NCBI RefSeq assembly: GCF_037094495.1
Contig: NZ_CP146612.1
Coordinates: 1,674,001-1,738,000 of the forward strand
Reading direction: 5' to 3'
Source: Dehalogenimonas sp. W
GTDB taxonomy: Bacteria > Chloroflexota > Dehalococcoidia > Dehalococcoidales > Dehalococcoidaceae
Length of the DNA: 64,000 bases
A model generated the notes under the pieces. The model had not been told where the DNA came from, ran no database searches, and saw nothing but the letters and a program-made list of their open reading frames with translations. The position numbers were made by a program, and so were the translations under genes. Of this stretch, positions 15,564 through 24,392 are shown piece by piece; position 1 is the stretch's first letter; the number at the start of each line of letters is the position of its first letter.

Positions 15564-16529
15564 TTAAACCCTTGTACAAGCCACAAAATGTCCGGGGTCA
15601 ATCTCTCTTAAAACGGGTTTAACGCAGTCACATTCTCCCTCCAGCGCCCTATCGCACCGGGGCATGAACGCACAGCAACTTTCGGAGTCTACGGTTACGG
15701 TTTCCAGCGGTATAACCGACCTTTCGCGAAATCTGTTCTGAGGATCCGGGGTTGGTATCGCAGCGATTAGATTGATCGTATATGGATGTTTTGGCGAACA
15801 TATCACTTCCCTAGCCGGCCCATATTCAACGACACGACCGAGATACATGACAGCTACCTGCCTGCAAAAATATCCGGCAGTAGCGATATCATGTGTAATA
15901 TACAAAAAGCCCAGATTATGGTTATTTTGGAGTTCCGCAAATAGCGACAATATTTCGGCCCGGCTGGACGCGTCAATCATAGACACCGGTTCATCTGCCA
16001 CAATGTAATCTGGTTTGAGCAATAACGCACGGGCAATGGCCACTCTCTGCCTTTGCCCCCCGGATAACAAATGGGTATATTTGGTAACGAATTGCCGTGC
16101 CGGATTAAGCTTAACTTCGGCCAAAGCAGACTCTATAGCCGAATTTCTTTCGCCGGAATTACCCAGATGGTGAATGATCAGGGGTTCCTCTAATATCTGC
16201 CCGATGTTCATAAACGGATCTAAAGCGGCAAACGGGTCCTGGAAAATCCCCTGAACTTTTCGACGAAAGTGACCGAGCTTATTTTCTGAAGTAAATGTAA
16301 TATCATATCCCAAATACGAAATAGTGCCGGAGGTAGGCTTTTGCAATCTGAGCGCTATCCTCGCCAGTGTCGTCTTGCCGGAACCGGATTCACCCACAAT
16401 ACCAAGAGTTTCCCCCTGGTTTAGACGAAGAGACACATCATCTACCGCACGGACAACATCTACCCGAAACATGTGCTTCCGGGACTGAAACTCCATTGTA
16501 ATATTTTTCAGCTCCAGGGCGGCGGTCAT
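15564..16529 (-). CDS. Peptide ABC transporter ATP-binding protein (DppF/OppF type)
   Basis: This ATPase powers import of di- or oligopeptides, or nickel-like ligands in related systems. Motifs: Walker A GESGSGKTT, Q-loop IFQDPFAALDP, signature LSGGQRQRVAIARAL, Walker B IVADEPVSM, H-loop ITHD, and the family C-terminal extension with CxxxMPRCDRALEGEC. Walker B is followed by SMID rather than SALD. The start is the ATG at 16529, in an ATGA overlap with the preceding ATPase gene. It is the last gene of a transporter operon whose upstream end is lost. Confidence 0.92.
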   Translation of the reverse strand: MTAALELKNITMEFQSRKHMFRVDVVRAVDDVSLRLNQGETLGIVGESGSGKTTLARIALRLQKPTSGTISYLGYDITFTSENKLGHFRRKVQGIFQDPFAALDPFMNIGQILEEPLIIHHLGNSGERNSAIESALAEVKLNPARQFVTKYTHLLSGGQRQRVAIARALLLKPDYIVADEPVSMIDASSRAEILSLFAELQNNHNLGFLYITHDIATAGYFCRQVAVMYLGRVVEYGPAREVICSPKHPYTINLIAAIPTPDPQNRFRERSVIPLETVTVDSESCCAFMPRCDRALEGECDCVKPVLREIDPGHFVACTRV

Positions 16530-17482
16530 TCGGCCTCCAATTGTCCGCACCTGATTTGTCTGCCGTCAGCAAAACGCTTGATAACCGGATGAACAACACA
16601 ACTTTCATCTGCCATGGGACACCTTGGCCGGAAGTAACAGCCGTCAGGCAACTGAATCATTCTGGGCGGCGTGCCAGATATAAACTCCGGCCTATCCGTA
16701 CTGCCTAATCTGGGGATGCTTGCTAATAGTTTCCTGGTATAAGGATGACGGGGATCCAGCAGGATTTGTTCAGCGGTTCCCATCTCCACAAATTCGCCGG
16801 CGTACATCACCGCAATGTTATCTGCCAAATCTGAGGCTAATGCAAGATCGTGTGTGATGAACAGTCCGGCCAATTTAAAATCCGACTTCAATTTTTTCAA
16901 CAAGTTCATAATCTGAGCCTGAATGATTACATCCAGTGCCGACGTCGGTTCATCAAGAATTACCAGACGTGGTGAGCAGGACAAGGCCATAGCGATCATG
17001 ATCCGCTGCTTCATGCCGCCGGAGAGCTCGTGCGGGTACCGGCGGGCGGTTTCGGGCGGCAGTCGCACCAGTTTTAACAAGTCAATCACTCTGGCATCAG
17101 CAGCGGCCTTGCCAGTCCCACCGCCCAGTAAGATTGGCTCCGCAATCTGGTCCCCAACCCGTCTGACCGGGTGAAGCGAATCCAGAGCACCCTGGAAAAC
17201 CATTGACATTTTTTGCCAGCGCACCTGTCGGCGGAATTCATTGACGGATAGTTTTAGACAATCAATACCATCTAAAATAATGCGCCCGGTGGGCAATTCC
17301 GCGTTATTCGGTAGCAAACGCATCATCCCGAGTGATAATGAACTTTTACCAGCACCGGATTCTCCGACCACGGCCAGTGTTTTCCCTGCCTCAATAGTAA
17401 AGGAAACCCCGCCGACCGCCTGCAACACTCCTTCGCCGGTGCGGTAACTAATGTTCAAATTTGACACTTCAAGTAGCGGCAT
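16526..17482 (-). CDS. Peptide ABC transporter ATP-binding protein (DppD/OppD type)
   Basis: The second ATPase of the transporter has Walker A GESGAGKSS, Q-loop MVFQGALDSLHPV, signature LSGGMKQRIMIAMAL, Walker B LVILDEPTSALD, ITHDLAL, and the C-terminal FRPRCPMADESC zinc/Fe-like motif common to OppD/DppD. All ATPase residues look intact. It overlaps the permease gene upstream by 14 bases. Confidence 0.92.
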   Translation of the reverse strand: MPLLEVSNLNISYRTGEGVLQAVGGVSFTIEAGKTLAVVGESGAGKSSLSLGMMRLLPNNAELPTGRIILDGIDCLKLSVNEFRRQVRWQKMSMVFQGALDSLHPVRRVGDQIAEPILLGGGTGKAAADARVIDLLKLVRLPPETARRYPHELSGGMKQRIMIAMALSCSPRLVILDEPTSALDVIIQAQIMNLLKKLKSDFKLAGLFITHDLALASDLADNIAVMYAGEFVEMGTAEQILLDPRHPYTRKLLASIPRLGSTDRPEFISGTPPRMIQLPDGCYFRPRCPMADESCVVHPVIKRFADGRQIRCGQLEAE

Positions 17483-18902
17483 GTTTTCTCAACTTAGGAT
17501 TAACTACCGGTTCAAAACCAAGGGATAATAGCACAAAGGTAGCGGCGGCAAATACCACTAAAAGACCGGGTGGTAAAACCCACCACCAATAACCAACATA
17601 GACCGCTCCAGTGGAAAACCCACTTTCCAGTATCTGACCCCAGGTTGGAATAGATGGATCACCCAGACCCAGGAAAGACAACCCAGCTTCAGCCAGTATC
17701 GCCCCCGGAGTAGCAAATATCATCTGAGCCAGAACAAACGGCCCTATTTGGAATAATACATGACGAAACATGATACGTGACGGACTAGCGCCTAAGGCTC
17801 GAGTGGCTTCTACCAGTTGTGAAGCGCTCTGGTGTAAAACCATGCTGCGGACAATAATCGTAAGCCCCGGCCAGCCGAACACTACAAGTACCAGCATGAC
17901 CAGCCAGAGCTTTTGACCAAAAATGAAAGCTAAAAATATCAGAATTGGCAATAACGGAATGTTGGCCAGCACATCACACAACCTTTGAATAAGGGTATCG
18001 GTCCTTCCGCCGACATACCCGGAGATAATGCCGGTGGTTGTGCCAATGACGGTAATAAATACACTGGTTACTACCCCAATAAGCAGTGCTACTGGGAACC
18101 CAAACAGCAAACCGGTGGCTAGATCACGACCGGTAGAATCTGTACCCATTAAACCGTACACCGTCCCACCGATGGTGAAGCTGACTTCACCGATGTAATC
18201 ATCCTCTCCTGTAGTCAGTACCGTCAGGTCTATGACGTATTCACCGACCAGCGGCTTAAACCCGCCGGTCCCGTCAGGTTCACCAAATAATATCCGATCT
18301 ACCTGACCTTCAACCTGTGCCAGACTCAATCCAATGCCGTACTCGTTGTTGATAAAGTCTCGAACATTGTAAGCGACACTCCGGTCACCGGAAAGGTATA
18401 CCCGATACGCAGTGTCTGCATAACGTACGTATGGCGAAACTTCACCCGGTGCCGGCCCTGGTACCACATGGCGCAAGAGCAAGACTTCACTGTTATCAGG
18501 CCTGATAATGGAAAGTGACATGACCGGCGGCTGACTTTCATAATTCACGTTATTGATGGTAAATGAAGTAAAGGTTGGAAAATTCTCAAAGCTGTAATCA
18601 TAACGAAAACGGTACACCAGATATCTAGCACTGCCATCTATGACAACATTGCCCGGATTATCCGCCGTAAACACTTTGTGCACTACCTGGTCGTCGCTGG
18701 AAAAAGCATTGCTCCAGGCCGGCGGGACGCTTTGAGGATAGTCCGCCCAGTAGGCCGGGTTGTTCCAGATACGGGTGCCAAAATCCAAGGGATATGTCAG
18801 TACAACATAAAAAGATATTATAATCATAAAGGCTAGAAAACCAGCGCCGATACGTCCAACCCAACTGGATAAAAGTGCTTTGAGTATATCCTTTGCATTC
18901 AT
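17469..18902 (-). CDS. Peptide ABC transporter permease (DppC type) with a large external insert
   Basis: The C-terminal 230 residues are a DppC-type permease with the GTDSTGRDLATGLLFG entry and an EAA loop (VEATRALGASPSRIMFRHVL). Between the first membrane helix (residues about 17-40) and this core lies a region of about 200 residues, rich in beta-type sequence and predicted outside the membrane. That makes the protein 477 residues against about 300 for ordinary DppC. Such extended permeases occur in archaea and some Chloroflexota. It is coupled to the second permease gene, which ends at the next base. Confidence 0.88.
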   Translation of the reverse strand: MNAKDILKALLSSWVGRIGAGFLAFMIIISFYVVLTYPLDFGTRIWNNPAYWADYPQSVPPAWSNAFSSDDQVVHKVFTADNPGNVVIDGSARYLVYRFRYDYSFENFPTFTSFTINNVNYESQPPVMSLSIIRPDNSEVLLLRHVVPGPAPGEVSPYVRYADTAYRVYLSGDRSVAYNVRDFINNEYGIGLSLAQVEGQVDRILFGEPDGTGGFKPLVGEYVIDLTVLTTGEDDYIGEVSFTIGGTVYGLMGTDSTGRDLATGLLFGFPVALLIGVVTSVFITVIGTTTGIISGYVGGRTDTLIQRLCDVLANIPLLPILIFLAFIFGQKLWLVMLVLVVFGWPGLTIIVRSMVLHQSASQLVEATRALGASPSRIMFRHVLFQIGPFVLAQMIFATPGAILAEAGLSFLGLGDPSIPTWGQILESGFSTGAVYVGYWWWVLPPGLLVVFAAATFVLLSLGFEPVVNPKLRKHAAT

Positions 18903-19955
18903 TTAGGCGTACCTAATCCTGGGATCCAGCCAGATGTATAAAATTTCTAATACAAACCTGGCGACCAGATAAATCAGGGTAAATACAAAAGTCAGAGCCA
19001 CGATTACAGTTTCATCGGCAGCAATAATGGCGTCATAATAGAGCCGACCCATACCCGGCCAGTTAAATACTGTTTCCGTCAAAATCGCACCACCCAACGA
19101 ACCGGCCAGACCCAGTATCAGGCTGGTTATAATAGGAGGCGCGGCGGCTCTTAATATATAACGCCGCTCCAAGATGTTTTCCGGCAAACCCTTGGCCCGG
19201 CCCACAGTAACAAAGGGCTCTTGGGCGGTATTCAAAACCATAGTGCGTACGGAATATGCCCAGGAACCGAAGGAAACCAGGACCAGAGTTATGACGGGTA
19301 AAGCAGCGTGCCACAAGGTGTCACCAACTCTGGCGATAATACCATCGGGGGAAGGGGCTGATACCATACCGCCATAGGGAAATATGCCCCATTCAAAAGC
19401 AAATATCAGCACCATAAAAATCCCGACCCACCAGGCCGGCAAAGCATATGAAACAGCCAATACCAGACAACTGAAACGGTCCAGTCGGGACCCTGCTCTG
19501 GAAGCCAGACGGGGACCGATGATCAAGCCTAAAATGGCAGTAATAACCGATGCAGTAGTAATGAGTAATACCGTATTGCTCAAACGTTCAGCCAGCAAAT
19601 CAACTACACGGGAACTGCCTTCGGTACTACGGAGCGTACGGGCTTCGCCAAGATCAAAGGTAACAACCCTGCGAACAGTGTCCGGCAAACGGTAATACCA
19701 AGGTTTATCAAGGCTATAAAATGCTTCTAGTTGTAATCTGCGCTCTGCGACCGCCTGTTCCAGCAGCAACGGATCCCGAATCGTCTGCGCCAGCCCGATG
19801 CGGACGGCCCTGACTTCCTCGTTAACGGTAGCCTGCAGCATCCGATCAGAAAATCCGGTAGCGCCCAGTGAAACCACAACCATCACCAGGACCACCAACA
19901 GGACCCCGAATAAAGTGAGCCCTCGGCCGAGGAGCTTCCAGATGACAGGCGACAT
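18903..19955 (-). CDS. Peptide ABC transporter permease (DppB type)
   Basis: A 350-residue integral membrane protein with an N-terminal anchor helix, an external loop and five further helices. The EAA-type loop TVGRAKGLPENILERRYILR and the end of family-typical ETVFNWPGMGRLYYDAI are visible. It pairs with the DppC-type permease. A GGAG ribosome site sits unusually close to the ATG. The upstream gene in the operon is only a remnant, so expression of the operon is uncertain. Confidence 0.9.
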   Translation of the reverse strand: MSPVIWKLLGRGLTLFGVLLVVLVMVVVSLGATGFSDRMLQATVNEEVRAVRIGLAQTIRDPLLLEQAVAERRLQLEAFYSLDKPWYYRLPDTVRRVVTFDLGEARTLRSTEGSSRVVDLLAERLSNTVLLITTASVITAILGLIIGPRLASRAGSRLDRFSCLVLAVSYALPAWWVGIFMVLIFAFEWGIFPYGGMVSAPSPDGIIARVGDTLWHAALPVITLVLVSFGSWAYSVRTMVLNTAQEPFVTVGRAKGLPENILERRYILRAAAPPIITSLILGLAGSLGGAILTETVFNWPGMGRLYYDAIIAADETVIVALTFVFTLIYLVARFVLEILYIWLDPRIRYA

Positions 19956-19975
19956 GCTCCTGCGTTACCCCGTGC

Positions 19976-20302
19976 CTATTTCTTGGCCCCGGAGCCTTTC
20001 AGAATTAGGAAGACCAAACCGCCGCCGACAACTATAGCTACCGGAATAATTATAAAAATCGGAGATAAACCGCCGCTGCTGTTGTTATCGCCCATATCAT
20101 CCGGCTTAATAATTCCGCCTGTAGCCAGGTCTAAATCAACCCGTCGTTCGGTTACCAGTGATACCGTTTCTCCATAAGCCAACAAATGTAATTGATAGAT
20201 GCTGGGCGACAACCCCTGAGTATCGCTGGCACTTAGCGAATTTTCCGGCACAGCGTCGCTGGGAGGTACGGAGATATTATCTATGCCGGAATCGGAATTC
20301 AC
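19976..20302 (-). pseudogene. 3' remnant of a membrane-anchored gene, probably the transporter's substrate-binding protein
   Basis: About 100 residues end with a serine/glycine-rich stretch (NNSSGGLSPIF), one strong transmembrane helix and the tail LKGSGAKK, the type of C-terminal anchor seen on extracytoplasmic binding proteins. There is no ribosome site at the GTG at 20302, and 13 codons further upstream the frame closes inside sequence belonging to the ABC ATPase of the opposite strand. Position at the head of the dpp operon suggests that this was the binding-protein gene, now lacking its first 80 percent or so. The identity is inferred from context only. Confidence 0.6.
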
Positions 20303-20993
20303 TCGTAAAATTCGCTGGAAGAAGCTTGCCTGGGTACCTCAAAATACCAAAGGCTCGCTGGACCCGAGATATTCCATCAATGATCATTTTGAAGAATTAT
20401 TTCAAATTCACAACGTACCAGATGCCCTTCACAATACGGCTGAACTGTTAGACAGTGTTGGTCTCAGCTCAAGCATCCGATGGTCAATCCCGGATAGACT
20501 GAGCGGCGGAGAAATCCAGCGATCTTGTATCGCTTTAGCCCTGGCATTAAGTCCTTCATTACTAATATTGGATGAGCCGACGTCAGCCTTAGACCCAAGC
20601 TTAAAGGGACAAATTATTGCTTTGCTGGGAACATTGAAAACACAGCGAGACGCGTCATATCTATTCATTACACACGATATTCACCAGGCAATTTCGCTAT
20701 GCGAAGAGTTCATTGTACTCTATGCCGGGCACATAATGGAACAAGGCAGTCGTGAATCCGTTTTTAATAATCCGATCCATCCATATACTAAAAAACTGCT
20801 GGAATGCGTTTCCTTCAATATCGCAAGTGCGCCGCCGAAATATATAACAGGCGAACCGCCGCGACTTGGTGACCTGCCACCTGGATGCCCTTTTTGGCCC
20901 AGATGTGAAAAAGCTGACGCAGAATGTAAGGCATCTTTACCATTGCTTGAAGACAAGGGGAGCGGTCACTACGCGGCTTGCTTTAAGTCTTAA
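20283..20993 (+). pseudogene. 5'-truncated peptide ABC transporter ATPase
   Basis: Family similarity begins abruptly at SEFTRKIRWKKLAWVPQ, the segment just before the Q-loop. It continues with LSGGEIQRSCIALAL, Walker B LLILDEPTSALD, ITHDIHQA and the C-terminal zinc-like motif FWPRCEKADAEC. The first 80-100 residues with Walker A are missing, and only a few codons from the neighbouring remnant precede it. Without Walker A it cannot bind ATP normally. It resembles the DppD-type gene of the same window but is not a copy of it. It ends 4 bases from the convergent moeA stop. Confidence 0.85.
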
Positions 20994-20997
20994 GGAT

Positions 20998-22212
20998 TTA
21001 ACGAGCAAAAAGGCGAACAATGACTTTTTCGCCTTTTTCCAGAATATCCACGTTTTGGGGAATGTCCAGATAACCGTCAGCGTCCGCGGTTGCAGTAATG
21101 GCACCGGATTCCTTAAACAATGGTATAGCTTTTCCGTTTTCAACTTTGACTGGCAAAAATTGGCGACGCCCAACGGCGCCGGGCACACTTTGGCTCAGGC
21201 CAGCTTCGATTATCCGCCCTTCATCGTGCGGTAACCCGGCCATTTTCCTAACCGCCGGGGCCAGCAACAAATAGGCGTTAATCAAACAGGAGGTTGGATA
21301 CCCGGGCATTCCGAGCACCGGTTTACCCCTGACAACGGCAAACATAGTCGGTTTCCCTGGTTTTATCTGGATGCCGTGGAACAAGACTTTGCCAAGTTTT
21401 TCCAATATACCGAACATTAAATCACGTTCACCGACTGAAGAACCGCCAGAAATAACCACCATGTCGGCATCTAAAGACTTCTCAATGGCGGCCTGGAGAC
21501 GGTCAGGCTTATCTTCTGCAATAGGCATTTTTTCAGGTTTGCCTCCGCTTTGACGGATGACCGCGGCGATTGTATGTGAATTTATATCGTAAATCTGTCC
21601 AGCTCTCAACTCTGAGTCAAAAGCAGCGATTTCCTCGCCGGTAGGCATAACGGCCACTCTTGGTTTAGTTAGGACCGTGGCTCGTGACAAGCCCTGGGAG
21701 GCCAGAACTCCAATCTTGCCAGCATCAAAAACAGTACCTTGAGCCAGGACGCGCTCGCCTTTTTTAATATCTTCCCCGACCCGACCGATATTGGCCCCGG
21801 GATACACGGCTTTAAATACCTTGACAACATCACCGGATTTTTCGGTTTCCTCCACCATGACTACAGCATCGGCACCGTCCGGCATAGGAGCCCCTGTCGC
21901 TATCTGAATAGCTTCGCCCGCTTTCAAATTTAATGAAGGAGAATCTCCGGCAAAAACATGGCCAACAATTGTTAATTGACGCGGATCCCGTCGTCCTGCA
22001 CCAAAGGTATCAGTGGCGATAACCGCATAACCGTCCATGGCTGCCCGGTTGAAAGGAGGAATTGACATCGCGGCATAAAGGTCCTCCGCCAAAACACGCC
22101 CGGCCAGATCATCCAAGTCAACAGACTCATTCGTGTTAATTACCATGGTTTCGGCTAGTACCGTTTGAAGCGCCGAATCAAAATCCAGCAATTGGCCGAA
22201 AGGCTTCATCAA
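20998..22212 (-). CDS. moeA: Molybdopterin molybdotransferase
   Basis: MoeA inserts molybdate into adenylylated molybdopterin. The 404 residues show the family order: PFNRAAMDGYAV near residue 45, ATGAPMPDGADAVVMVEETE, the GEEIAAF and YDINSHTIA stretch, SGGSSVGERDLM and GKPVLGMPGYPTSCLINAY. Length is normal. It overlaps moaB by 4 bases, forming a molybdenum cofactor pair; formate dehydrogenase-like or other Mo enzymes would be the users, but none lies in the window. Confidence 0.96.
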   Translation of the reverse strand: MMKPFGQLLDFDSALQTVLAETMVINTNESVDLDDLAGRVLAEDLYAAMSIPPFNRAAMDGYAVIATDTFGAGRRDPRQLTIVGHVFAGDSPSLNLKAGEAIQIATGAPMPDGADAVVMVEETEKSGDVVKVFKAVYPGANIGRVGEDIKKGERVLAQGTVFDAGKIGVLASQGLSRATVLTKPRVAVMPTGEEIAAFDSELRAGQIYDINSHTIAAVIRQSGGKPEKMPIAEDKPDRLQAAIEKSLDADMVVISGGSSVGERDLMFGILEKLGKVLFHGIQIKPGKPTMFAVVRGKPVLGMPGYPTSCLINAYLLLAPAVRKMAGLPHDEGRIIEAGLSQSVPGAVGRRQFLPVKVENGKAIPLFKESGAITATADADGYLDIPQNVDILEKGEKVIVRLFAR

Positions 22213-22712
22213 CGGCCAGCCTCACGAACCATATGTCCGGCTTCCGGTAAAATTATCTTTTCCATCGCTAATCTGACAGCGTTCAGCGAGCCGGGCAGGC
22301 ACAGCACCACCTTTTCCCCAATAACGCCACCGATTGCCCGGCTCATAATTGAAGGACTGCCGATGGTTTCCCATGTTAAAAGCCGGAAAAGTTCGCCAAA
22401 CCCCGGCATAAATTTGTCCAGCAGCGGGGATACCGTTTCCACAGTCAAATCACGATGAGATAATCCAGTACCACCGCTGAATACTACAATCTGAACATCA
22501 GGGTCTTTTAGCATTTCCCGAAGGGCTGTTGTAATGGCTGAAGCGTCGTTTTTAAGAAGACGGTAACAGGAGACCAAATGACCGTTGTCCTTCAATGTCC
22601 CGGCCATAAAACGGCCCGATTCATCGGTATCTTCAGTTCTTGAATCTGACACGGTAATCAGACCAAAGGCGACTGAGACCGGAGAATGTTCCTTATGATC
22701 AATATGCCCCAT
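22209..22712 (-). CDS. moaB: Molybdenum cofactor biosynthesis protein MoaB/MogA type
   Basis: This molybdopterin adenylyltransferase-type protein has LITVSDSR at the N-terminus, the substrate motif VFSGGTGLSHRDLTVE and the GSLNAVRLAMEKIILPE end. The ATG at 22712 is chosen because a promoter (22722-22751) ends nine bases upstream. The longer frame to 22751 would start inside its -35 box. The transcript would be leaderless or nearly so. About 167 residues, normal for the family. Confidence 0.92.
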   Translation of the reverse strand: MGHIDHKEHSPVSVAFGLITVSDSRTEDTDESGRFMAGTLKDNGHLVSCYRLLKNDASAITTALREMLKDPDVQIVVFSGGTGLSHRDLTVETVSPLLDKFMPGFGELFRLLTWETIGSPSIMSRAIGGVIGEKVVLCLPGSLNAVRLAMEKIILPEAGHMVREAGR

Positions 22713-22721
22713 ATAAAAGCC

Positions 22722-22751
22722 ATTATAAGTCCCTGATGCCAGGATTGGCAA
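22722..22751 (-). promoter_or_regulatory. Promoter of moaB-moeA, near-leaderless
   Basis: The minus strand has TTGCCA (22751-22746), an 18-base spacer and TATAAT (22727-22722), nine bases before the ATG. No ribosome site fits between. Confidence 0.6.
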
Positions 22752-22800
22752 AAATCAAGCCGGAATAACCCCCACCCCTGATTTCAAGATAAATATCTGT

Positions 22801-23883
22801 CTATCTGAAGCCGGCGGTAGCTTGATATTGCAGTAACTTCTCCAGTTTTTCCGGGTGGCTGCTCTTCAATAGTGCTTCATCCTTAGCTACCAGGTTCTTT
22901 CGCATCAAGTCTGCTAAGGATTGATCAAGTGTCATCATACCGTCCTTACCGGAGAGTTGGATGACGTTGGTCAGTTCGTGGGTCTTCTGCTCGCGGATTA
23001 AATTCCTGACGGCCGGAGTGGCCGTCATGACTTCAAAAGCCGGAACACGCCCTTTTGCGTTCAGTCTGGGAACCAGTGTCTGGACCAGAACAGCTTCAAG
23101 AACCTGGCTGAACTGCAGGCGTATTTGTTGTTGTTGAGACGGCGGGAAAATATCAATAACGCGGTCAACTGTCTGAGCGGCATCCGTAGTATGGAGTGTC
23201 CCCACAACAAGATGTCCGGTTTCAGCCGCAGAGATAGCCGTGGAAATAGTTTCCAAATCACGCATTTCACCGACGACGATGACATCCGGGTCATGCCGCA
23301 AAGCATGTTTCAGCGCCACCGCGAAGGCTTTGGTATCATCTCCCAGGTCCCGCTGAGCAATCAGGCATTTCTTGTTTGAGTGCAGATACTCAATGGGGTC
23401 CTCAATGGTAATGACATTACGCGCAGCATTCTGATTAAGATAATCCACCATCGCGGCCATGGTAGTTGATTTACCTGACCCGGTTGGGCCGCAGACCAGA
23501 ATCATGCCGCGGGGTTTCATAATCAAATTTTTACAGATAGCCGGCACCCCAAGTTTTTCCATGGACAACACCTGGAACGGCACTTGCCGAAACGCCATTG
23601 ACAAAGAGCCACGTTGCCTCATCACACTGACCCTAAACCTGGCGAGACCGGCGATGCCATAAGCGAAATCCAATTCTTTTTCGTTTAAAAAAGTCTCTTT
23701 TTGCTCCGGCTTGGCTATCTCGTCCAAAATTAGTTCCAAATCACCGGTTTTGAGATTGGGATACTGTTCCAAAATCAACAACTCACCGTCAACCCGGATT
23801 ACAGGCGGACTGGGAACCCGCAGGTGAAGATCAGACCCTCCCTGCTCCACCAACAAGCGCAACCATTCATCAATTTGGGACAT
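22801..23883 (-). CDS. pilT: Type IV pilus retraction ATPase PilT
   Basis: PilT is the hexameric motor that disassembles pili and drives twitching. The 360 residues contain Walker A GPTGSGKSTT, the Asp box (VITIEDPIEYLH), Walker B VIVVGEMRDLET and the His box GHLVVGTLHTTDA, in the right order after the PAS-like N-terminal domain. No pilin or pilB lies nearby. A small HTH gene sits 23 bases upstream on the same strand. Confidence 0.95.
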   Translation of the reverse strand: MSQIDEWLRLLVEQGGSDLHLRVPSPPVIRVDGELLILEQYPNLKTGDLELILDEIAKPEQKETFLNEKELDFAYGIAGLARFRVSVMRQRGSLSMAFRQVPFQVLSMEKLGVPAICKNLIMKPRGMILVCGPTGSGKSTTMAAMVDYLNQNAARNVITIEDPIEYLHSNKKCLIAQRDLGDDTKAFAVALKHALRHDPDVIVVGEMRDLETISTAISAAETGHLVVGTLHTTDAAQTVDRVIDIFPPSQQQQIRLQFSQVLEAVLVQTLVPRLNAKGRVPAFEVMTATPAVRNLIREQKTHELTNVIQLSGKDGMMTLDQSLADLMRKNLVAKDEALLKSSHPEKLEKLLQYQATAGFR

Positions 23884-23906
23884 CTTTAATTTATCCTTTT
23901 CGGTAT

Positions 23907-24119
23907 TTAATCGGCCGGCTCATCAACCCTATTAGCTTCAGCTTTTAGCTGCTCAACTTCTTGCTCCGTGAACAGTCTCCAGCCCCGGCGATCGCGGGCA
24001 ACGCTTTCACCAAGTAGATCACTCTTTAACCAGCGAAACAATGTCGTACGGCTGATTCCGGCCATTTCGCAAACCTCGGCGGTCCGGTAATATTTAGTTC
24101 CTTTTAATATCAATGTCAT
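23907..24119 (-). CDS. Small MerR/excisionase-like HTH protein
   Basis: About 70 residues with YYRTAEVCEMAGISRTTLFRWLKSDLL, a winged-helix DNA-binding motif of the MerR/Xis type, followed by RRGWRLFTEQEVEQLKAE. It probably binds DNA without a separate sensor domain. The ATG at 24119 has AAGG upstream; a TTG start at 24128 is possible. A weak promoter (TTTACC, 17 bases, TAAAGT at 24153-24158) lies before it. It probably forms an operon with pilT, perhaps its regulator. Confidence 0.78.
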   Translation of the reverse strand: MTLILKGTKYYRTAEVCEMAGISRTTLFRWLKSDLLGESVARDRRGWRLFTEQEVEQLKAEANRVDEPAD

Positions 24120-24380
24120 TAGCTTCAACCTTGTATGGCTATATTCAGATATACTTTAGCGCATTCTGACTTGATGGTAAATGGGTAAAAAGTAAGGGTT
24201 GATGACAAACTTTAGTAATGGCTGCATTTACAATACCGCCACAAATATCATCCCTAAACTGCGTACTACGGAAATCAAAAGTACCTTCGTACCATACAAA
24301 AGATTGTGCCTGTAAATTTATGTCCATAGTTTTGCCCCACTGAAATTAAAAATAAATGGCTCACAATCAGGACAATGAGA

Positions 24381-24386
24381 TATAAT
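24381..24386 (+). promoter_or_regulatory. -10 box of a leaderless transcript (M20 peptidase gene)
   Basis: TATAAT ends six bases before the ATG at 24393. An ATG at 24375 in the same frame lies upstream of the box and cannot be in the mRNA. The -35 region is not consensus. Confidence 0.5.
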
Positions 24387-24392
24387 TACGAT

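Noticed and set aside
24145-24327. 60-codon minus-strand ORF upstream of the HTH gene
   Set aside because: Only a weak GGGG site and no recognisable motif; the region also contains a candidate promoter for the HTH-pilT pair.
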